From: Agathobacter ruminis
Lineage (GTDB): Bacteria > Bacillota > Clostridia > Lachnospirales > Lachnospiraceae
Reading direction: 5' to 3'
Assembly (NCBI RefSeq): GCF_002735305.1
Contig: NZ_PDYG01000018.1
Span: 1-64,000, forward strand
DNA length: 64,000 nucleotides
Shown one piece after another: positions 49,056 to 58,822 of the stretch (the stretch's first letter is position 1; the number at the start of each line of letters is the position of its first letter). Under the pieces are notes generated by a model, which was given only the letters and a program-made list of their open reading frames with translations, had not been told where the DNA came from and ran no database searches. The translations under genes and the position numbers were made by a program.

Positions 49056-50249
49056 TTATTGCTTGCCATACTCCTCTGTGACAAACTTTTTGAATACCGG
49101 AATCGATCTCTTTACTTTTTCTGTGTCGATGCAATATGCCATTCTGAAATATCCCGGGCATCCGAAATTGTCTGCCGGCACCAGAATCAGGTCATAAGCT
49201 TTTGCCTTTTGGCAGAATGCAACTGCATCCTTCTCAAGCGCCTTCGGGAAAATGTAAAATGTGCCGGCCGGTTTTACAACCTCAAATCCCATATCGGTAA
49301 GTGCATCATAAAGCAGATTCATATTGGTTTCATATACCGACAGATCACTGGTCTCATCAAGACACTGCATGACTGCCAGCTGCGCGGTGGAAGATGGACA
49401 GTTGTGTCCGATGCCGCGGCTGATCTGCCCCATCATGACTGCCAGAATATCTGCATCTGTGCATTTTGGATTTATGGCCACATACCCGATTCGTTCTCCC
49501 GGAAGAGACAGACTCTTGGAAAAAGAATAACAGGTTATGGTATTGTCATAGAATCGTGCAGGATATGGTGCATCCGCACCTTCGAATATGATTTCACGAT
49601 ATGGTTCATCGGAAATCAAAAAGATATCATGTCCGAATTCCTGCTGTTTTTGCGATAGCATTGCAGACAGTTTTTCAATGGTTTGCGTATTGTATGCGAC
49701 GCCGGACGGATTGTTTGGTGTATTGATCAGCACAGCCATGGTCTTTTCGTTGAGTGCCGCATTAAACGCGTCAAAATCAATCTGAAAGTCGTCCGTCTTT
49801 GGTGGTACTACGACCATCTTTGCTCCGGTTCTTCGAATATATTCCCGATATTCCGGAAAAAATGGAGCGAATACTATGATTTCATCTTCGGGCTTTGTCA
49901 CAGCACGGAAGGCATGTGCCAATGCGCCGGCAGCGCCACTCGCCATAAAGATGTGTTTGCCCTCATAATTCATACCGAATCGACGGTTCAGACTCTGTGC
50001 GACGGCTTCCCTTACAGTCTCAATCCCCAGTGACGGACTGTATCCGTGTATGGTCATCGGATCTTCTTCCCGGTACATCCGGATTACGGTATCCGTATAA
50101 TGCTGCGTGGTCGGTACACTTGGATTGCCCAGACTGTAGTCATAGACATTCTCATAGCCGATTTCTTTCCCACGCGCAGTTGCATATTCGCTCAGTTCGC
50201 GAATCACTGATTTTTGCGTTAACATCTGCTTGTACGATTCGTTGATCAT
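49056..50249 (-). CDS. Class I/II pyridoxal-phosphate aminotransferase
   Basis: 397 residues, fold-type I, aspartate/alanine aminotransferase-like. The cofactor lysine is in SFSKSLSLPGERIGY. NTPNNPSG and SDEPYREI supply the other PLP contacts, and the C-terminal FRMAYCI carries the carboxylate-binding Arg. As the last gene of the polyamine run, 15 bases after the Crp/Fnr gene, it could serve amino-donor or aspartate metabolism for the pathway. That link is inferred from position only. Confidence 0.92.
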   Translation of the reverse strand: MINESYKQMLTQKSVIRELSEYATARGKEIGYENVYDYSLGNPSVPTTQHYTDTVIRMYREEDPMTIHGYSPSLGIETVREAVAQSLNRRFGMNYEGKHIFMASGAAGALAHAFRAVTKPEDEIIVFAPFFPEYREYIRRTGAKMVVVPPKTDDFQIDFDAFNAALNEKTMAVLINTPNNPSGVAYNTQTIEKLSAMLSQKQQEFGHDIFLISDEPYREIIFEGADAPYPARFYDNTITCYSFSKSLSLPGERIGYVAINPKCTDADILAVMMGQISRGIGHNCPSSTAQLAVMQCLDETSDLSVYETNMNLLYDALTDMGFEVVKPAGTFYIFPKALEKDAVAFCQKAKAYDLILVPADNFGCPGYFRMAYCIDTEKVKRSIPVFKKFVTEEYGKQ

Positions 50250-50264
50250 TTCCCACTTTCCTTT

Positions 50265-50870
50265 CTAAGACTCATCCAAAAGCTGAATTTTGCCTCTTTT
50301 CAATACCAGTTGTTGATTTGTTTCCAGATATTTCAATACTCGGCTGACCACTTCCCTCGCGGTACCGAGATGGTTTGCAATGCGTTCATGCGTGATTGTC
50401 AGCTCTCTGCTCTCCTGTATCTGCGCTTCTTCTTTCAGATAGTTGAGAATCCTTTGGTCCATGCGATTCCACAAAATATCATTGAGCAATTGCAGAATCT
50501 GGTTCATTCGCCTTGCCATAATATCATTGACATAGTTGACAAATGCCGGATTATCCTGCAGTTTACGGTATTCCGCAATCGATATGACTTCTATCGTACT
50601 TTCAATTTCCGCTTCAATATAAATATCAAAGTTGATATTTTGGAATACGCAAGACGCGGAAAACAGACACAGTTCGCCTTCCTGCAAACGATACAATGTC
50701 ACTTCCCGGCCTTCCGGCGACAGGATATATACACGCAGACAGCCTGAGTTGACAAAGAACAAACCTTCGCAGGCGTCCAGCGGAGAATGGAGTAATACGC
50801 CTTTTTCGTAGGTTCTTACCTCTATCGGGATATTTTCAATTTGATAATTGATCAATACTTTTTCAATCAT
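50265..50870 (-). CDS. Crp/Fnr-family transcriptional regulator
   Basis: 201 residues: an N-terminal cyclic-nucleotide-binding-like beta barrel (about 15-110), a dimer helix (about 112-140) and a C-terminal winged helix (about 145-198; HERIANHLGTAREVVSRVLKYL). No cluster of N-terminal cysteines as in oxygen-sensing Fnr. The effector is unknown. It lies inside the polyamine operon, three bases after the EamA transporter, so it may control this operon or a linked transporter. Confidence 0.9.
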   Translation of the reverse strand: MIEKVLINYQIENIPIEVRTYEKGVLLHSPLDACEGLFFVNSGCLRVYILSPEGREVTLYRLQEGELCLFSASCVFQNINFDIYIEAEIESTIEVISIAEYRKLQDNPAFVNYVNDIMARRMNQILQLLNDILWNRMDQRILNYLKEEAQIQESRELTITHERIANHLGTAREVVSRVLKYLETNQQLVLKRGKIQLLDES

Positions 50871-50873
50871 TTA

Positions 50874-51785
50874 TTATTCGCCTTCTATGATTGCCAGTGT
50901 CAGGATACCAATGATGACCAATGCCAGAAACAGATATTGCTTCCATGTCAGTTTTTCCTTCAAAAAGATGCGTGAGAATATCAGTGATACCACGCATACC
51001 GCAGAGATAATCGGTGCAGCGATTGCGCCGTTGCCGCTCATCGCAAATACATAGGTAAACTGTCCCGCAGTCTCGCATACTGCTGCCAGAACTTTGTCTC
51101 TTTGCTTTGGCAATTCAAATTTGACTTTTTTGATTTTCATGAAGATCAACAGCACCAGAGCGACCATGGCAAAAGTCAGCTCATAGGATGTGTTTGCAAC
51201 CTGCTCGATGGTATCTTCATTGATATGCACCAGCGGACTGGTCTCCATCTCGAGGAAATAGATGTCGAGGAAGCTGCCGAGTGCATCGAGGATTGCGTAA
51301 CAAAATGGCATTGCAAATGCGATGATTGCAAGCTTTTTGCCGATTTTCTTCTTTCGGTTGGTTGAACCTGTATTCTCGAGAAATCCCAATCCGAGGATTC
51401 CGACTACGATGATTAGAATTGCGGCAATCGAGCCTTTGGACAGACTCTCGCCGAGAAAGATCACGCACATCAGGGAACATAATGCACCTGATGTATTTTC
51501 AATCGGGTCTGAAATGGATTCTTCAATGAAGCGCATTCCAAAGAATGAAAATGCCATGGATATAATATAGCAAAGCGATACCGGTAAGTACCGAATCAGA
51601 TTCATCGGATCATATCCGATATCCTGTGTGCACAATGTGAAGATGGCATGCAATCCCATTACTACACCGACGCAGACCGTAATTTTCAAATGTGCAAATT
51701 TTTCATCCGGCCTGGCGCCCTTCTTGTAAAACAATTCCGCCAATCCCCAAATGAGTGTTGTTGCTAATGTAAAAAATAACCACAT
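50874..51785 (-). CDS. EamA/DMT-family transporter
   Basis: 303 residues with ten predicted helices in two halves and a longer central loop (about 140-200), typical of the drug/metabolite transporter superfamily. The final helix motif EKLTWKQYLFLALVIIGI is typical. Encoded 27 bases after aguB, it is a candidate exporter or importer of a polyamine or precursor, but DMT substrates cannot be read by eye. Confidence 0.87.
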   Translation of the reverse strand: MWLFFTLATTLIWGLAELFYKKGARPDEKFAHLKITVCVGVVMGLHAIFTLCTQDIGYDPMNLIRYLPVSLCYIISMAFSFFGMRFIEESISDPIENTSGALCSLMCVIFLGESLSKGSIAAILIIVVGILGLGFLENTGSTNRKKKIGKKLAIIAFAMPFCYAILDALGSFLDIYFLEMETSPLVHINEDTIEQVANTSYELTFAMVALVLLIFMKIKKVKFELPKQRDKVLAAVCETAGQFTYVFAMSGNGAIAAPIISAVCVVSLIFSRIFLKEKLTWKQYLFLALVIIGILTLAIIEGE

Positions 51786-51812
51786 GATGGTATTCCTTTC
51801 TGAAGGTTTCTG

Positions 51813-52688
51813 TTATTGTGTCAAATCCCCGTAGCATTCCGGTCTTCTGTCCCGGAACAGCCCCCAACTCATGCGATTTTCTCTGATCTCATCGAGATCG
51901 TATGTATGAATCAAAACCGTCTCGCTCTCGCGGTCCGCCTGCTCTGTCACTTCTCCTGTTTCGTCTGTCATAAAGGAACTGCCGTAGAAATTCAGGGACG
52001 ACTCCTGTCCGCCGTTTTCCTTGCATGGCTTCACTTCCTCCAGACCAATTCTGTTTGCGGCTATCACCGGCATCAGATTACTTCCCGCATGTCCCTGCAT
52101 GCAGCGTCTCCAGTGTGGCATACTGTCACATTCAATAATCGGCTCACTACCGATTGCAGTCGGATAAAACAGAACTTCCGCGCCCTGCACTGCCATTGCA
52201 CGCGCGCACTCCGGAAACCATTGATCCCAGCAGATTCCCACTCCAATCGTGCCATATCTGGTTTCCCAGACACGAAATCCGGTGTTCCCCGGTGTAAAAT
52301 AAAATTTTTCCTGATAAAAATGATCATCCGGAATATGTGTCTTGCGATAGACGCCTAAAAGGCTACCGTCCGCATCGATGACTGCAACACTGTTATAGAG
52401 GACATTGCCGTCTTTTTCATAAAAGCTGATTGGCATGACGATTGCAAGTTCTTTTGCAATTTTGCGGAAGTGCAAGACCGCATCATTGTGCTCAACCGGC
52501 TTTGCAAAATCATAATATTCGTATCTGCGCTCCTGGCAGAAATATTGCCGTTCGAACAGTTCCGGAAGCAGCACAATCTGTGCGCCCTCAGCAGCTGCCT
52601 GCCGCACAAGTGCCTCAGCATGTGCAATATTTTCTTCCACAACGGATGTGCAGCGCATCTGCACTGCTGCAATCGTTACATTTCTCAT
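51813..52688 (-). CDS. aguB: N-carbamoylputrescine amidase
   Basis: 291 residues of the nitrilase superfamily. The catalytic triad is recognisable: Glu43 in LLPELFE, Lys in YRKTHIPD, and Cys in GVGICWDQWFPE. It hydrolyses N-carbamoylputrescine to putrescine, ammonia and CO2. Three bases separate it from aguA, and the pairing supports the specific assignment over other nitrilases. Confidence 0.95.
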   Translation of the reverse strand: MRNVTIAAVQMRCTSVVEENIAHAEALVRQAAAEGAQIVLLPELFERQYFCQERRYEYYDFAKPVEHNDAVLHFRKIAKELAIVMPISFYEKDGNVLYNSVAVIDADGSLLGVYRKTHIPDDHFYQEKFYFTPGNTGFRVWETRYGTIGVGICWDQWFPECARAMAVQGAEVLFYPTAIGSEPIIECDSMPHWRRCMQGHAGSNLMPVIAANRIGLEEVKPCKENGGQESSLNFYGSSFMTDETGEVTEQADRESETVLIHTYDLDEIRENRMSWGLFRDRRPECYGDLTQ

Positions 52689-52691
52689 GAT

Positions 52692-53798
52692 TTATTCTCC
52701 CTTCGGAATCGGAATCTGTTGCGTAATGCAATGAATATTTCCGCCACCTACAATAATTGCTCTCGCTTCTATCGGATAAATCTTGCGCGTCGGAAACAGA
52801 GCTTGCAGACATTCCACTGCGACCCTGTCATTTTCATCACCAAACTGCGGCACAATGATGCCGCCATTGGCGATATAAAAATTGACATAACTCGCTGCGA
52901 GCCGCTCTCCGGCTTCACGCATATCTTCGCCTTCTTCAAATACGAATCCGTCCAGCTCCTCCTGCGTGATGCAGACCGGATTCTTCGGAATCGGCAATTT
53001 ATGAACGGTAATTGCACGACCTTTTGCATCCGTCTGCGCAAGCAATGCTTTTTCGCAGGCACGGCTCATCTCATATTGAGGATCGTTCGGATCATCGGTC
53101 CATGCCAGAACCACTTGTGCCGGACCCACGAAGGCACAGATATTATCCACATGTTCATTGGTTTCATCCTGATATATTCCGCATGGAATCCATACTACCT
53201 TTTGGGCACCGAGATAATCGCACAACTGTGCCTCGATTTGTTCTTTTGTCATCTGCGGATTTCGTCCTCTGCTGAGCAGACAGGCTTCTGTCGTCAGGAT
53301 GGTTCCTTCCCCATCACTGTGAATGCTTCCGCCTTCCAATACAAAAGGATGCGCATCAAAACAATCCATCTGCAGAGCATCACAGATTTGTGCCGCGGCT
53401 GCATCATCCTTATCCCAGTGTGCATACAGCCCATCATATTCGCCACCCCAGGCATTAAATGCCCAGTCGATTCCGCATACTTCTCTGTCGTTCGTGATAC
53501 AGGTCGGACCGACATCGCGCGCCCATGCATCATCAGTTTCAATGCAAAGGATATGGATCTTTTCATCATTGCAAAATACCTGCTGTACCTGATTGCGATG
53601 CTGCAGATCTGTCAGCATCCACACTTCTTCGGATTCCGCAATTGCGCGTGCAATCTGCGTAAATGCGGATTGTGCAGCCGTCGCCTGATGCGGCCATGAT
53701 CCCGGTCTCACCGGCCAGATCATCACACAGCCTTTATGTTTCTCATATTCCGCAGGCATCCTGAATCCGTCTGCACGCGGTATCGTCTCTCGTTTCAT
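52692..53798 (-). CDS. aguA: Agmatine deiminase
   Basis: 368 residues of the peptidyl-arginine-deiminase-like family. Signature segments are [34 protein letters not shown] and the C-terminal [13 protein letters not shown] with catalytic Cys357. It converts agmatine to N-carbamoylputrescine and ammonia. Lies between carboxyspermidine decarboxylase and aguB. Confidence 0.96.
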   Translation of the reverse strand: MKRETIPRADGFRMPAEYEKHKGCVMIWPVRPGSWPHQATAAQSAFTQIARAIAESEEVWMLTDLQHRNQVQQVFCNDEKIHILCIETDDAWARDVGPTCITNDREVCGIDWAFNAWGGEYDGLYAHWDKDDAAAAQICDALQMDCFDAHPFVLEGGSIHSDGEGTILTTEACLLSRGRNPQMTKEQIEAQLCDYLGAQKVVWIPCGIYQDETNEHVDNICAFVGPAQVVLAWTDDPNDPQYEMSRACEKALLAQTDAKGRAITVHKLPIPKNPVCITQEELDGFVFEEGEDMREAGERLAASYVNFYIANGGIIVPQFGDENDRVAVECLQALFPTRKIYPIEARAIIVGGGNIHCITQQIPIPKGE

Positions 53799-53819
53799 TC
53801 ACTGATTCCCGTTTCTTTG

Positions 53820-54965
53820 CTACGACAGTCTGTTTTTAAAGTCTTCGTAGCCGAATTTTCTGATGCATTCACAGGTGCCATCCGCTTTCATTCTGTAAAT
53901 GGATGGCAATGGAATTCCATTAAATGTATTATTTTTGACCATCGAATAGATTGCCATATCTTCAAATACAAGGCGATCTCCGATGGAAAGCGGTCGGTCA
54001 AATGCGTAATCACCTATGATATCTCCCGCCAGACAGGTGTAAGAGCTGAGGCGGTATTTATACGGCTTTTCGCCCCACTCACCACTGTCGCGAAGCGGCG
54101 GACGATATGGCATTTCAAGGACATCCGGCATATGGCATGCCGCAGATGCATCCAGAATTGCGGTTTGAATATCATTATCCACAATGTCCATCACCTCAGT
54201 CACCAGATATCCGGCGTTGAGCGCAATTGCTTCTCCCGGCTCCAGATATACCTCCAGCGCATAACGCTTGCGCACATCTTTTACCAGTTGAATCAGAAGT
54301 GCGCGGTCATAGTCCTCGCGCGTGATGTGATGTCCGCCGCCCATATTCAACCATTTCATTTGCTGCAAATAGGTACCGAATTTCTCCTCCACTGCTGCAA
54401 GCGTAGTGGCAAGGTCATCCGCATTCTGCTCACAAAGCGTGTGGAAATGCAGTCCTTCGACGCCGTCTAATACAGTCGGATCCTGCGCAAGCGCTTTTTG
54501 CAGATTCGATGCGGTGACACCGAGTCGCGATCCCGGTGCACATGGATCATATATTGCATGATCGCCCTGTGTGGAGCATTCCGGATTGATGCGCAAACCG
54601 ATTCCTATATGATGTTCCAGACATATGTCTTTGTATTTTTGCAGTTGTGCAATCGAATTAAAAACAATATGGTCGCAAATTTGTACCAGCTCATCCATAT
54701 CTTCGCTTTTGAATGCCGGAGCAAATACATGATTCTCTTTGCCCATCTCTTCTTTCCCGAGACGCGCTTCATAGAGACCGCTTGCAGTCGTCCCGCTTAT
54801 ATAGTTTGCGATTAACGGATATTCACAATAATTAGAAAATGCCTTCTGCGCAAGGAGAATCCGGCATCCGCTTTCCTCCTCCACGGCTTTTAAAATCTCC
54901 AGATTGCGAATCAATTGTCCTTCATCAATTACATACGATGGGGTTGGAATCTGTCCAAAGTCCAT
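53820..54965 (-). CDS. nspC: Carboxynorspermidine/carboxyspermidine decarboxylase
   Basis: 381 residues, fold-type III PLP decarboxylase. The cofactor lysine is Lys41 in LAQKAFSNY. HFHTLCEQN and MGGGHHITR segments are typical of NspC. Produces spermidine from carboxyspermidine (or norspermidine from the shorter homologue). I prefer the ATG at 54965 because AAAGGG lies eight bases upstream; an ATG at 54983 is also in frame. Follows the dehydrogenase gene directly. Confidence 0.94.
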   Translation of the reverse strand: MDFGQIPTPSYVIDEGQLIRNLEILKAVEEESGCRILLAQKAFSNYCEYPLIANYISGTTASGLYEARLGKEEMGKENHVFAPAFKSEDMDELVQICDHIVFNSIAQLQKYKDICLEHHIGIGLRINPECSTQGDHAIYDPCAPGSRLGVTASNLQKALAQDPTVLDGVEGLHFHTLCEQNADDLATTLAAVEEKFGTYLQQMKWLNMGGGHHITREDYDRALLIQLVKDVRKRYALEVYLEPGEAIALNAGYLVTEVMDIVDNDIQTAILDASAACHMPDVLEMPYRPPLRDSGEWGEKPYKYRLSSYTCLAGDIIGDYAFDRPLSIGDRLVFEDMAIYSMVKNNTFNGIPLPSIYRMKADGTCECIRKFGYEDFKNRLS

Positions 54966-54987
54966 ATCTTTGCCCTTTTCCATTCTG

Positions 54988-56247
54988 TTAGTCTACCAAT
55001 ACCGGATTTTCGACTACCTGCCATGGCAATCCCCATTTGTTCAATGCTTCCATGTATGGATCCGGATCAAATTCATCTGTCGTGAATACACCCGGCTGTT
55101 TCCATTGGCCGGTTACTACCATCATGGCTCCAATCATCGCCGGTACACCTGTCGTATATGAAATCGCCTGAGAACCGACTTCTTTGTAACATTCCTGATG
55201 ATCGCAGACATTGTAAATATAGATAGAGCGTTCTTTTCCATCCTTGATACCGGTGAAAATACATCCGATATTGGTCTTGCCGACGGTTCTCGGTCCAAGA
55301 GAAGCCGGATCAGGAAGCAATGCCTTCAAAAACTGAATCGGCACAATCTCCTGTCCGTTGTAATTGATCGGAGTTGTGCTGAGCATTCCGACGTTTTCCA
55401 GACATTTCATATGTGTCAGATAACTCTGTCCGAATGTCATGAAGAAGCGGATACGCTTTACTTCCGGCATGTTGCGGCCAAGCGCTTCAATTTCTTCATG
55501 GTGAAGCAGATACATATCCTTTTTGCCGACGCCGTCGAAATCATATTCTCTCTTGATGCTCATCGCCGGTATTTCAATCCACTTTCCGTTTTCCATATAG
55601 GAGCCCGGTGCTGATACCTCACGCAGATTGATTTCCGGGTTGAAGTTGGTTGCAAACGGATATCCGTGATCTCCGCCGTTGCAGTCAAGAATATCAATGG
55701 TATGAATTTCATCAAAATAATGCTTCTTTGCATATGCGGCAAATACGGATGTCACACCCGGATCAAATCCGGTTCCCAAAAGCGCGGTCAGTCCTGCTTC
55801 CTTAAATTTGTCCTCATAAGCCCACTGCCATGAATAATCAAAATATGCTGAGAATCCAAGGTCTTTGCAGCGCTTGTCATAAACGGCGCGCCAAGCCGGA
55901 TCGTCAATGTCTTCCGGCTCGTAGTTTGCTGTGTCGATATAGTCTACTCCGGCAGCCAGACATGCATCCATAATGGTCAGATCCTGATATGGCAGAGCCA
56001 CATTCAATACCGCGGTCGGTGCGTAATCTTTGATCAATTTGGTCAGAGCTTCGACATCATCCGCATCAATCTGCGCGGTTTTGATGACGGTCTTTGTGGT
56101 ATTTTGTAATTTCTCTTTCATCGCCTCACACTTGCTGACGGTGCGGCTTGCGATCATAATCTCCTCAAATACATCACTGTTCTGGCAGCACTTGCTGATT
56201 GCAACCTGTGCAACGCCTCCACATCCGATAATTAATAATTTTGCCAT
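54988..56247 (-). CDS. Carboxynorspermidine/carboxyspermidine dehydrogenase (saccharopine dehydrogenase-like)
   Basis: 419 residues. An N-terminal Rossmann fold (LLIIGCGGVAQVA) and the saccharopine-dehydrogenase-like body. It condenses putrescine (or diaminopropane) with aspartate beta-semialdehyde and reduces the imine with NADPH to carboxyspermidine. The neighbouring nspC makes this assignment much firmer than lysine metabolism. Ribosome binding site AAAGGAG. Confidence 0.94.
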   Translation of the reverse strand: MAKLLIIGCGGVAQVAISKCCQNSDVFEEIMIASRTVSKCEAMKEKLQNTTKTVIKTAQIDADDVEALTKLIKDYAPTAVLNVALPYQDLTIMDACLAAGVDYIDTANYEPEDIDDPAWRAVYDKRCKDLGFSAYFDYSWQWAYEDKFKEAGLTALLGTGFDPGVTSVFAAYAKKHYFDEIHTIDILDCNGGDHGYPFATNFNPEINLREVSAPGSYMENGKWIEIPAMSIKREYDFDGVGKKDMYLLHHEEIEALGRNMPEVKRIRFFMTFGQSYLTHMKCLENVGMLSTTPINYNGQEIVPIQFLKALLPDPASLGPRTVGKTNIGCIFTGIKDGKERSIYIYNVCDHQECYKEVGSQAISYTTGVPAMIGAMMVVTGQWKQPGVFTTDEFDPDPYMEALNKWGLPWQVVENPVLVD

Positions 56248-56248
56248 T

Positions 56249-57121
56249 TTATATCTCCTTTCGTGCGGACTTTTCTTCTTCTTCGAGCAAGTCCTCTACA
56301 TATCTCGGTAACATGAATGCACCCTTGTGCAGATTGGTTGTATAATACCATGTCTTGAGTTCACGCGCCTTCCATCTCTTCGCGTCGAGATCGCGAAGCG
56401 GATGATATTTTTTGGATGCAAATCCAAACATCCAGTACCCGGATGGACAGGTCGGAATATTGGCCTGATAGACACGATTGATTGGGAAGCTCTTGTATGC
56501 TTTGCGGTGCATCGCGCGGAATGCTTCCTCATCTTCATCATAAAACGGACTGCCATGCTGATATACCATGATGCCGTCTTCTTTCAGCGCACGGTAACAG
56601 CTTCCGTAAAATTCCTTGGTGAACAATCCCTCTGCATAGCCAAACGGGTCTGTCGTATCATTGATAATCAAATCATATTTGTCACGGCATCTTCGCAGGA
56701 AGCGCAAGCCATCCATATGTGTGACGGTTACGCGTTCATCGTCGAATCCTTTCGCCGTCTCCGGAAAGAATTTCCGGCTGATTTCGAGGAACATCTCATC
56801 CTGCTCCACGACATCGATGTGTTCAATCTCCGGATATTCGGTCAGTACACGCGCAACGCCTCCGTCGCCTCCACCGATGATCAATACATCTTTGACCTGT
56901 GGATGAACCGCCATCGGTACATGCACAATCATCTCGTTATAGATGAATTCGTCCGCTTCCGAAAAAATGATTTCGCCGTCAAGCACAATCATTTTGCCGA
57001 GTTCCTGTGTCTCAAAGACATCGATTCTCTGATATTCCGACTGCGCACTGTACAATTGTTTATTGACACGGATGCTTGTCTTTACATGCTCCGTCTCCAT
57101 TTGTGAAAACCAAAAATCCAT
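56249..57121 (-). CDS. speE: Spermidine synthase family aminopropyltransferase
   Basis: 290 residues. The nucleotide-binding GGGDGGVAR loop, VVEQDEMFLEISRKFF and the catalytic DTTDPFGYAEGLF (both aspartates of the DxxD motif) are intact. The family transfers an aminopropyl group from decarboxylated SAM to putrescine. No SAM decarboxylase (speD) gene is present in the window. Start at 57121 (MDFWFSQ) because AAGGAG lies nine bases upstream inside the end of speA; the longer frame to 57187 has no signal. Confidence 0.93.
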   Translation of the reverse strand: MDFWFSQMETEHVKTSIRVNKQLYSAQSEYQRIDVFETQELGKMIVLDGEIIFSEADEFIYNEMIVHVPMAVHPQVKDVLIIGGGDGGVARVLTEYPEIEHIDVVEQDEMFLEISRKFFPETAKGFDDERVTVTHMDGLRFLRRCRDKYDLIINDTTDPFGYAEGLFTKEFYGSCYRALKEDGIMVYQHGSPFYDEDEEAFRAMHRKAYKSFPINRVYQANIPTCPSGYWMFGFASKKYHPLRDLDAKRWKARELKTWYYTTNLHKGAFMLPRYVEDLLEEEEKSARKEI

Positions 57122-57126
57122 ACTCT

Positions 57127-58578
57127 CTACTCCTTGATGACATTGATCAGCGCAACGGTCGGATCCAATGTTCCCTGCAGGCTGCATCCTTTTTCTTTTG
57201 CAAAATCAATATATTCAATAATCTCACTCGTAATACGCTCGCCCGGTGTCAAAATCGGAATGCCCGGCGGATAGCACATTACCAGCTCCGCACAAATGCA
57301 TCCACTGGTTTCATGCAGCGGTTTTTGCACCTTTTCGGCATAAAATGCCTGTTGCGGTGTCATCACATTCTGCGGCTGAATGAATTCGCCGCAATACAGA
57401 TCGCTGGAATCACGTTCATACAATCGCTTGATATCTTCAAGTGCTCCAACCAGTCGCTCGATATCCTGAATGCGATCTCCGATTGAGATATATGCAAGAA
57501 TATTTCCAATATCTCCGAATTCAATCTGAATATCATATTCGTCGCGCAGCAGATCATATACTTCGATTCCGGTCAAACCAATTCCCTGTGTATAGACAGA
57601 CAGCTTGGTTACATCAAAGTCATACACGCTGTCTCCATCAATCAATTCTTTTCCATAGGCATAGAATCCGCCAATCTCGTTGATCTCCTCGCGCGCATAT
57701 TCTGCCATATGTGCCACCTTTTCGAAGGATTCCTCCCCGCGCAATGCCAGATTGCGGCGTGACAGATCCAGACTCGAAAGCAGCAGATATGATGCACTGG
57801 TTGTCTGGGTCAGATTGATAATCTGCCGCACATATTCTGCATCCATGCTCTCTCCGCACAGCAGAATCGAGCTCTGTGTCAGCGAACCGCCGGATTTGTG
57901 CATGGAGACTGCGGCCATATCCGCGCCGGCTTCCATCGCGGAGACCGGAAGATTTTGGTTAAAATACAAATGTGTGCCATGCGCCTCGTCAACCAGCACT
58001 TTGATTCCGCGCTCATGCGCAATCTTTACGATTTCTCTTAAATTGGAACAGATGCCGTAATAGGTTGGATTGTTAATCAGAATCGCTTTTGCATCCGGAT
58101 TCTCATCCATCACCTTACGCACCGATTCCACTTCCACACCGAGTGCAATGCCAATCTTCGGATTCACTTTGACTTCCACATAAACCGGTACGGCGCCACA
58201 GAGAACCATGGCGTTGATGACGCTCTTATGGACATTGCGCGGAATGATGATTTTGTCTCCTGCTTTGCAAACGGACAGAATCATGGATTGTACCGAACTG
58301 GTTGTGCCATTGACCATCAAAAACGCATGCGATGCCGAAAACGCATCCGCAGTCAGCTCTTCCGCTTCACGGATGACCGAAACCGGATGACCGAGATTAT
58401 CAAGCGGTTTCATGGAATTGACATCCAATCCAACACATTGTTTGCCCAGCAATTCCATCAACTCCGGATTGCCTCTGCCTCTCTTATGTCCCGGTACATC
58501 AAACGGTACCACTCTCTTTCGTTTGAATCGCTCCAATGCTTCACAGATTGGCGCACTCTTTTGCTCGAACTTATGCAT
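57127..58578 (-). CDS. speA: Arginine (Orn/Lys/Arg) decarboxylase, fold-type I
   Basis: 483 residues, short form of the prokaryotic ornithine/lysine/arginine decarboxylase family as in Bacillus SpeA. VPGHKRGRGNPE near the N-terminus, NNPTYYGIC, DEAHGTH and the PLP lysine in SMHKSGGSL are all present; the C-terminal domain has the conserved PGIPILTPGE. Because aguA and aguB follow, arginine to agmatine is the likely reaction. First gene of the operon, behind a terminator-like leader. Confidence 0.93.
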   Translation of the reverse strand: MHKFEQKSAPICEALERFKRKRVVPFDVPGHKRGRGNPELMELLGKQCVGLDVNSMKPLDNLGHPVSVIREAEELTADAFSASHAFLMVNGTTSSVQSMILSVCKAGDKIIIPRNVHKSVINAMVLCGAVPVYVEVKVNPKIGIALGVEVESVRKVMDENPDAKAILINNPTYYGICSNLREIVKIAHERGIKVLVDEAHGTHLYFNQNLPVSAMEAGADMAAVSMHKSGGSLTQSSILLCGESMDAEYVRQIINLTQTTSASYLLLSSLDLSRRNLALRGEESFEKVAHMAEYAREEINEIGGFYAYGKELIDGDSVYDFDVTKLSVYTQGIGLTGIEVYDLLRDEYDIQIEFGDIGNILAYISIGDRIQDIERLVGALEDIKRLYERDSSDLYCGEFIQPQNVMTPQQAFYAEKVQKPLHETSGCICAELVMCYPPGIPILTPGERITSEIIEYIDFAKEKGCSLQGTLDPTVALINVIKE

Positions 58579-58617
58579 TTCCTGTCCCTTAACCTTTTAT
58601 TTCTCTCGATAAAAAAA

Positions 58618-58643
58618 AGCAAGTGATATCATCATCACTTGCT
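58618..58643 (-). terminator. Intrinsic terminator in the speA leader
   Basis: On the minus strand AGCAAGTGAT pairs perfectly with ATCACTTGCT around a 6-base loop and is followed directly by a run of T (about eight). It lies only 40 bases before the speA start codon, downstream of a strong promoter, so transcription of speA must read through it. Confidence 0.88.
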
Positions 58644-58649
58644 CGCTTA

Positions 58650-58810
58650 TTATGCTATCTTTCGTTTCCGCTTTTCAGAGTAAATTTTGGCTACTCTTAT
58701 TGACCGTTTCACAAGATGATGATAAACCCGATTATAAAGTAATCAACTTATAAAATTTGAGCTTTTAACTCAATCAATAATTCGCTAGGCAAAACTTGCT
58801 CCGTTTTTAT
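58650..58810 (-). pseudogene. Possible remnant of a small helix-turn-helix gene in the speA leader
   Basis: One frame encodes TEQVLPSELLIELKAQIL and then stops (58748-58810). Another frame downstream encodes a segment containing SIRVAKIYSEKRKRKIA before its stop at 58650. These resemble the two ends of small Firmicute proteins of about 85 residues (LPEELL-type N-terminus and a YxLSEKSIQRI-type C-terminus). The middle appears deleted and frame-shifted. The resemblance is from memory and not verified. Confidence 0.35.
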
Positions 58811-58822
58811 CTAACATTATAA

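Noticed and set aside
52470-53699. Plus-strand open frame of 409 codons across aguB/aguA
   Set aside because: It is antisense to two clearly recognisable enzymes, has no family resemblance and is rich in Cys, His and Ile, as reversed-strand frames are.
58785-58817. A ten-codon leader peptide (MLDKNGASFA) in the speA leader
   Set aside because: Its ATG would be at or next to the predicted transcription start with no ribosome binding site, and it has no run of arginine codons that would suit attenuation.
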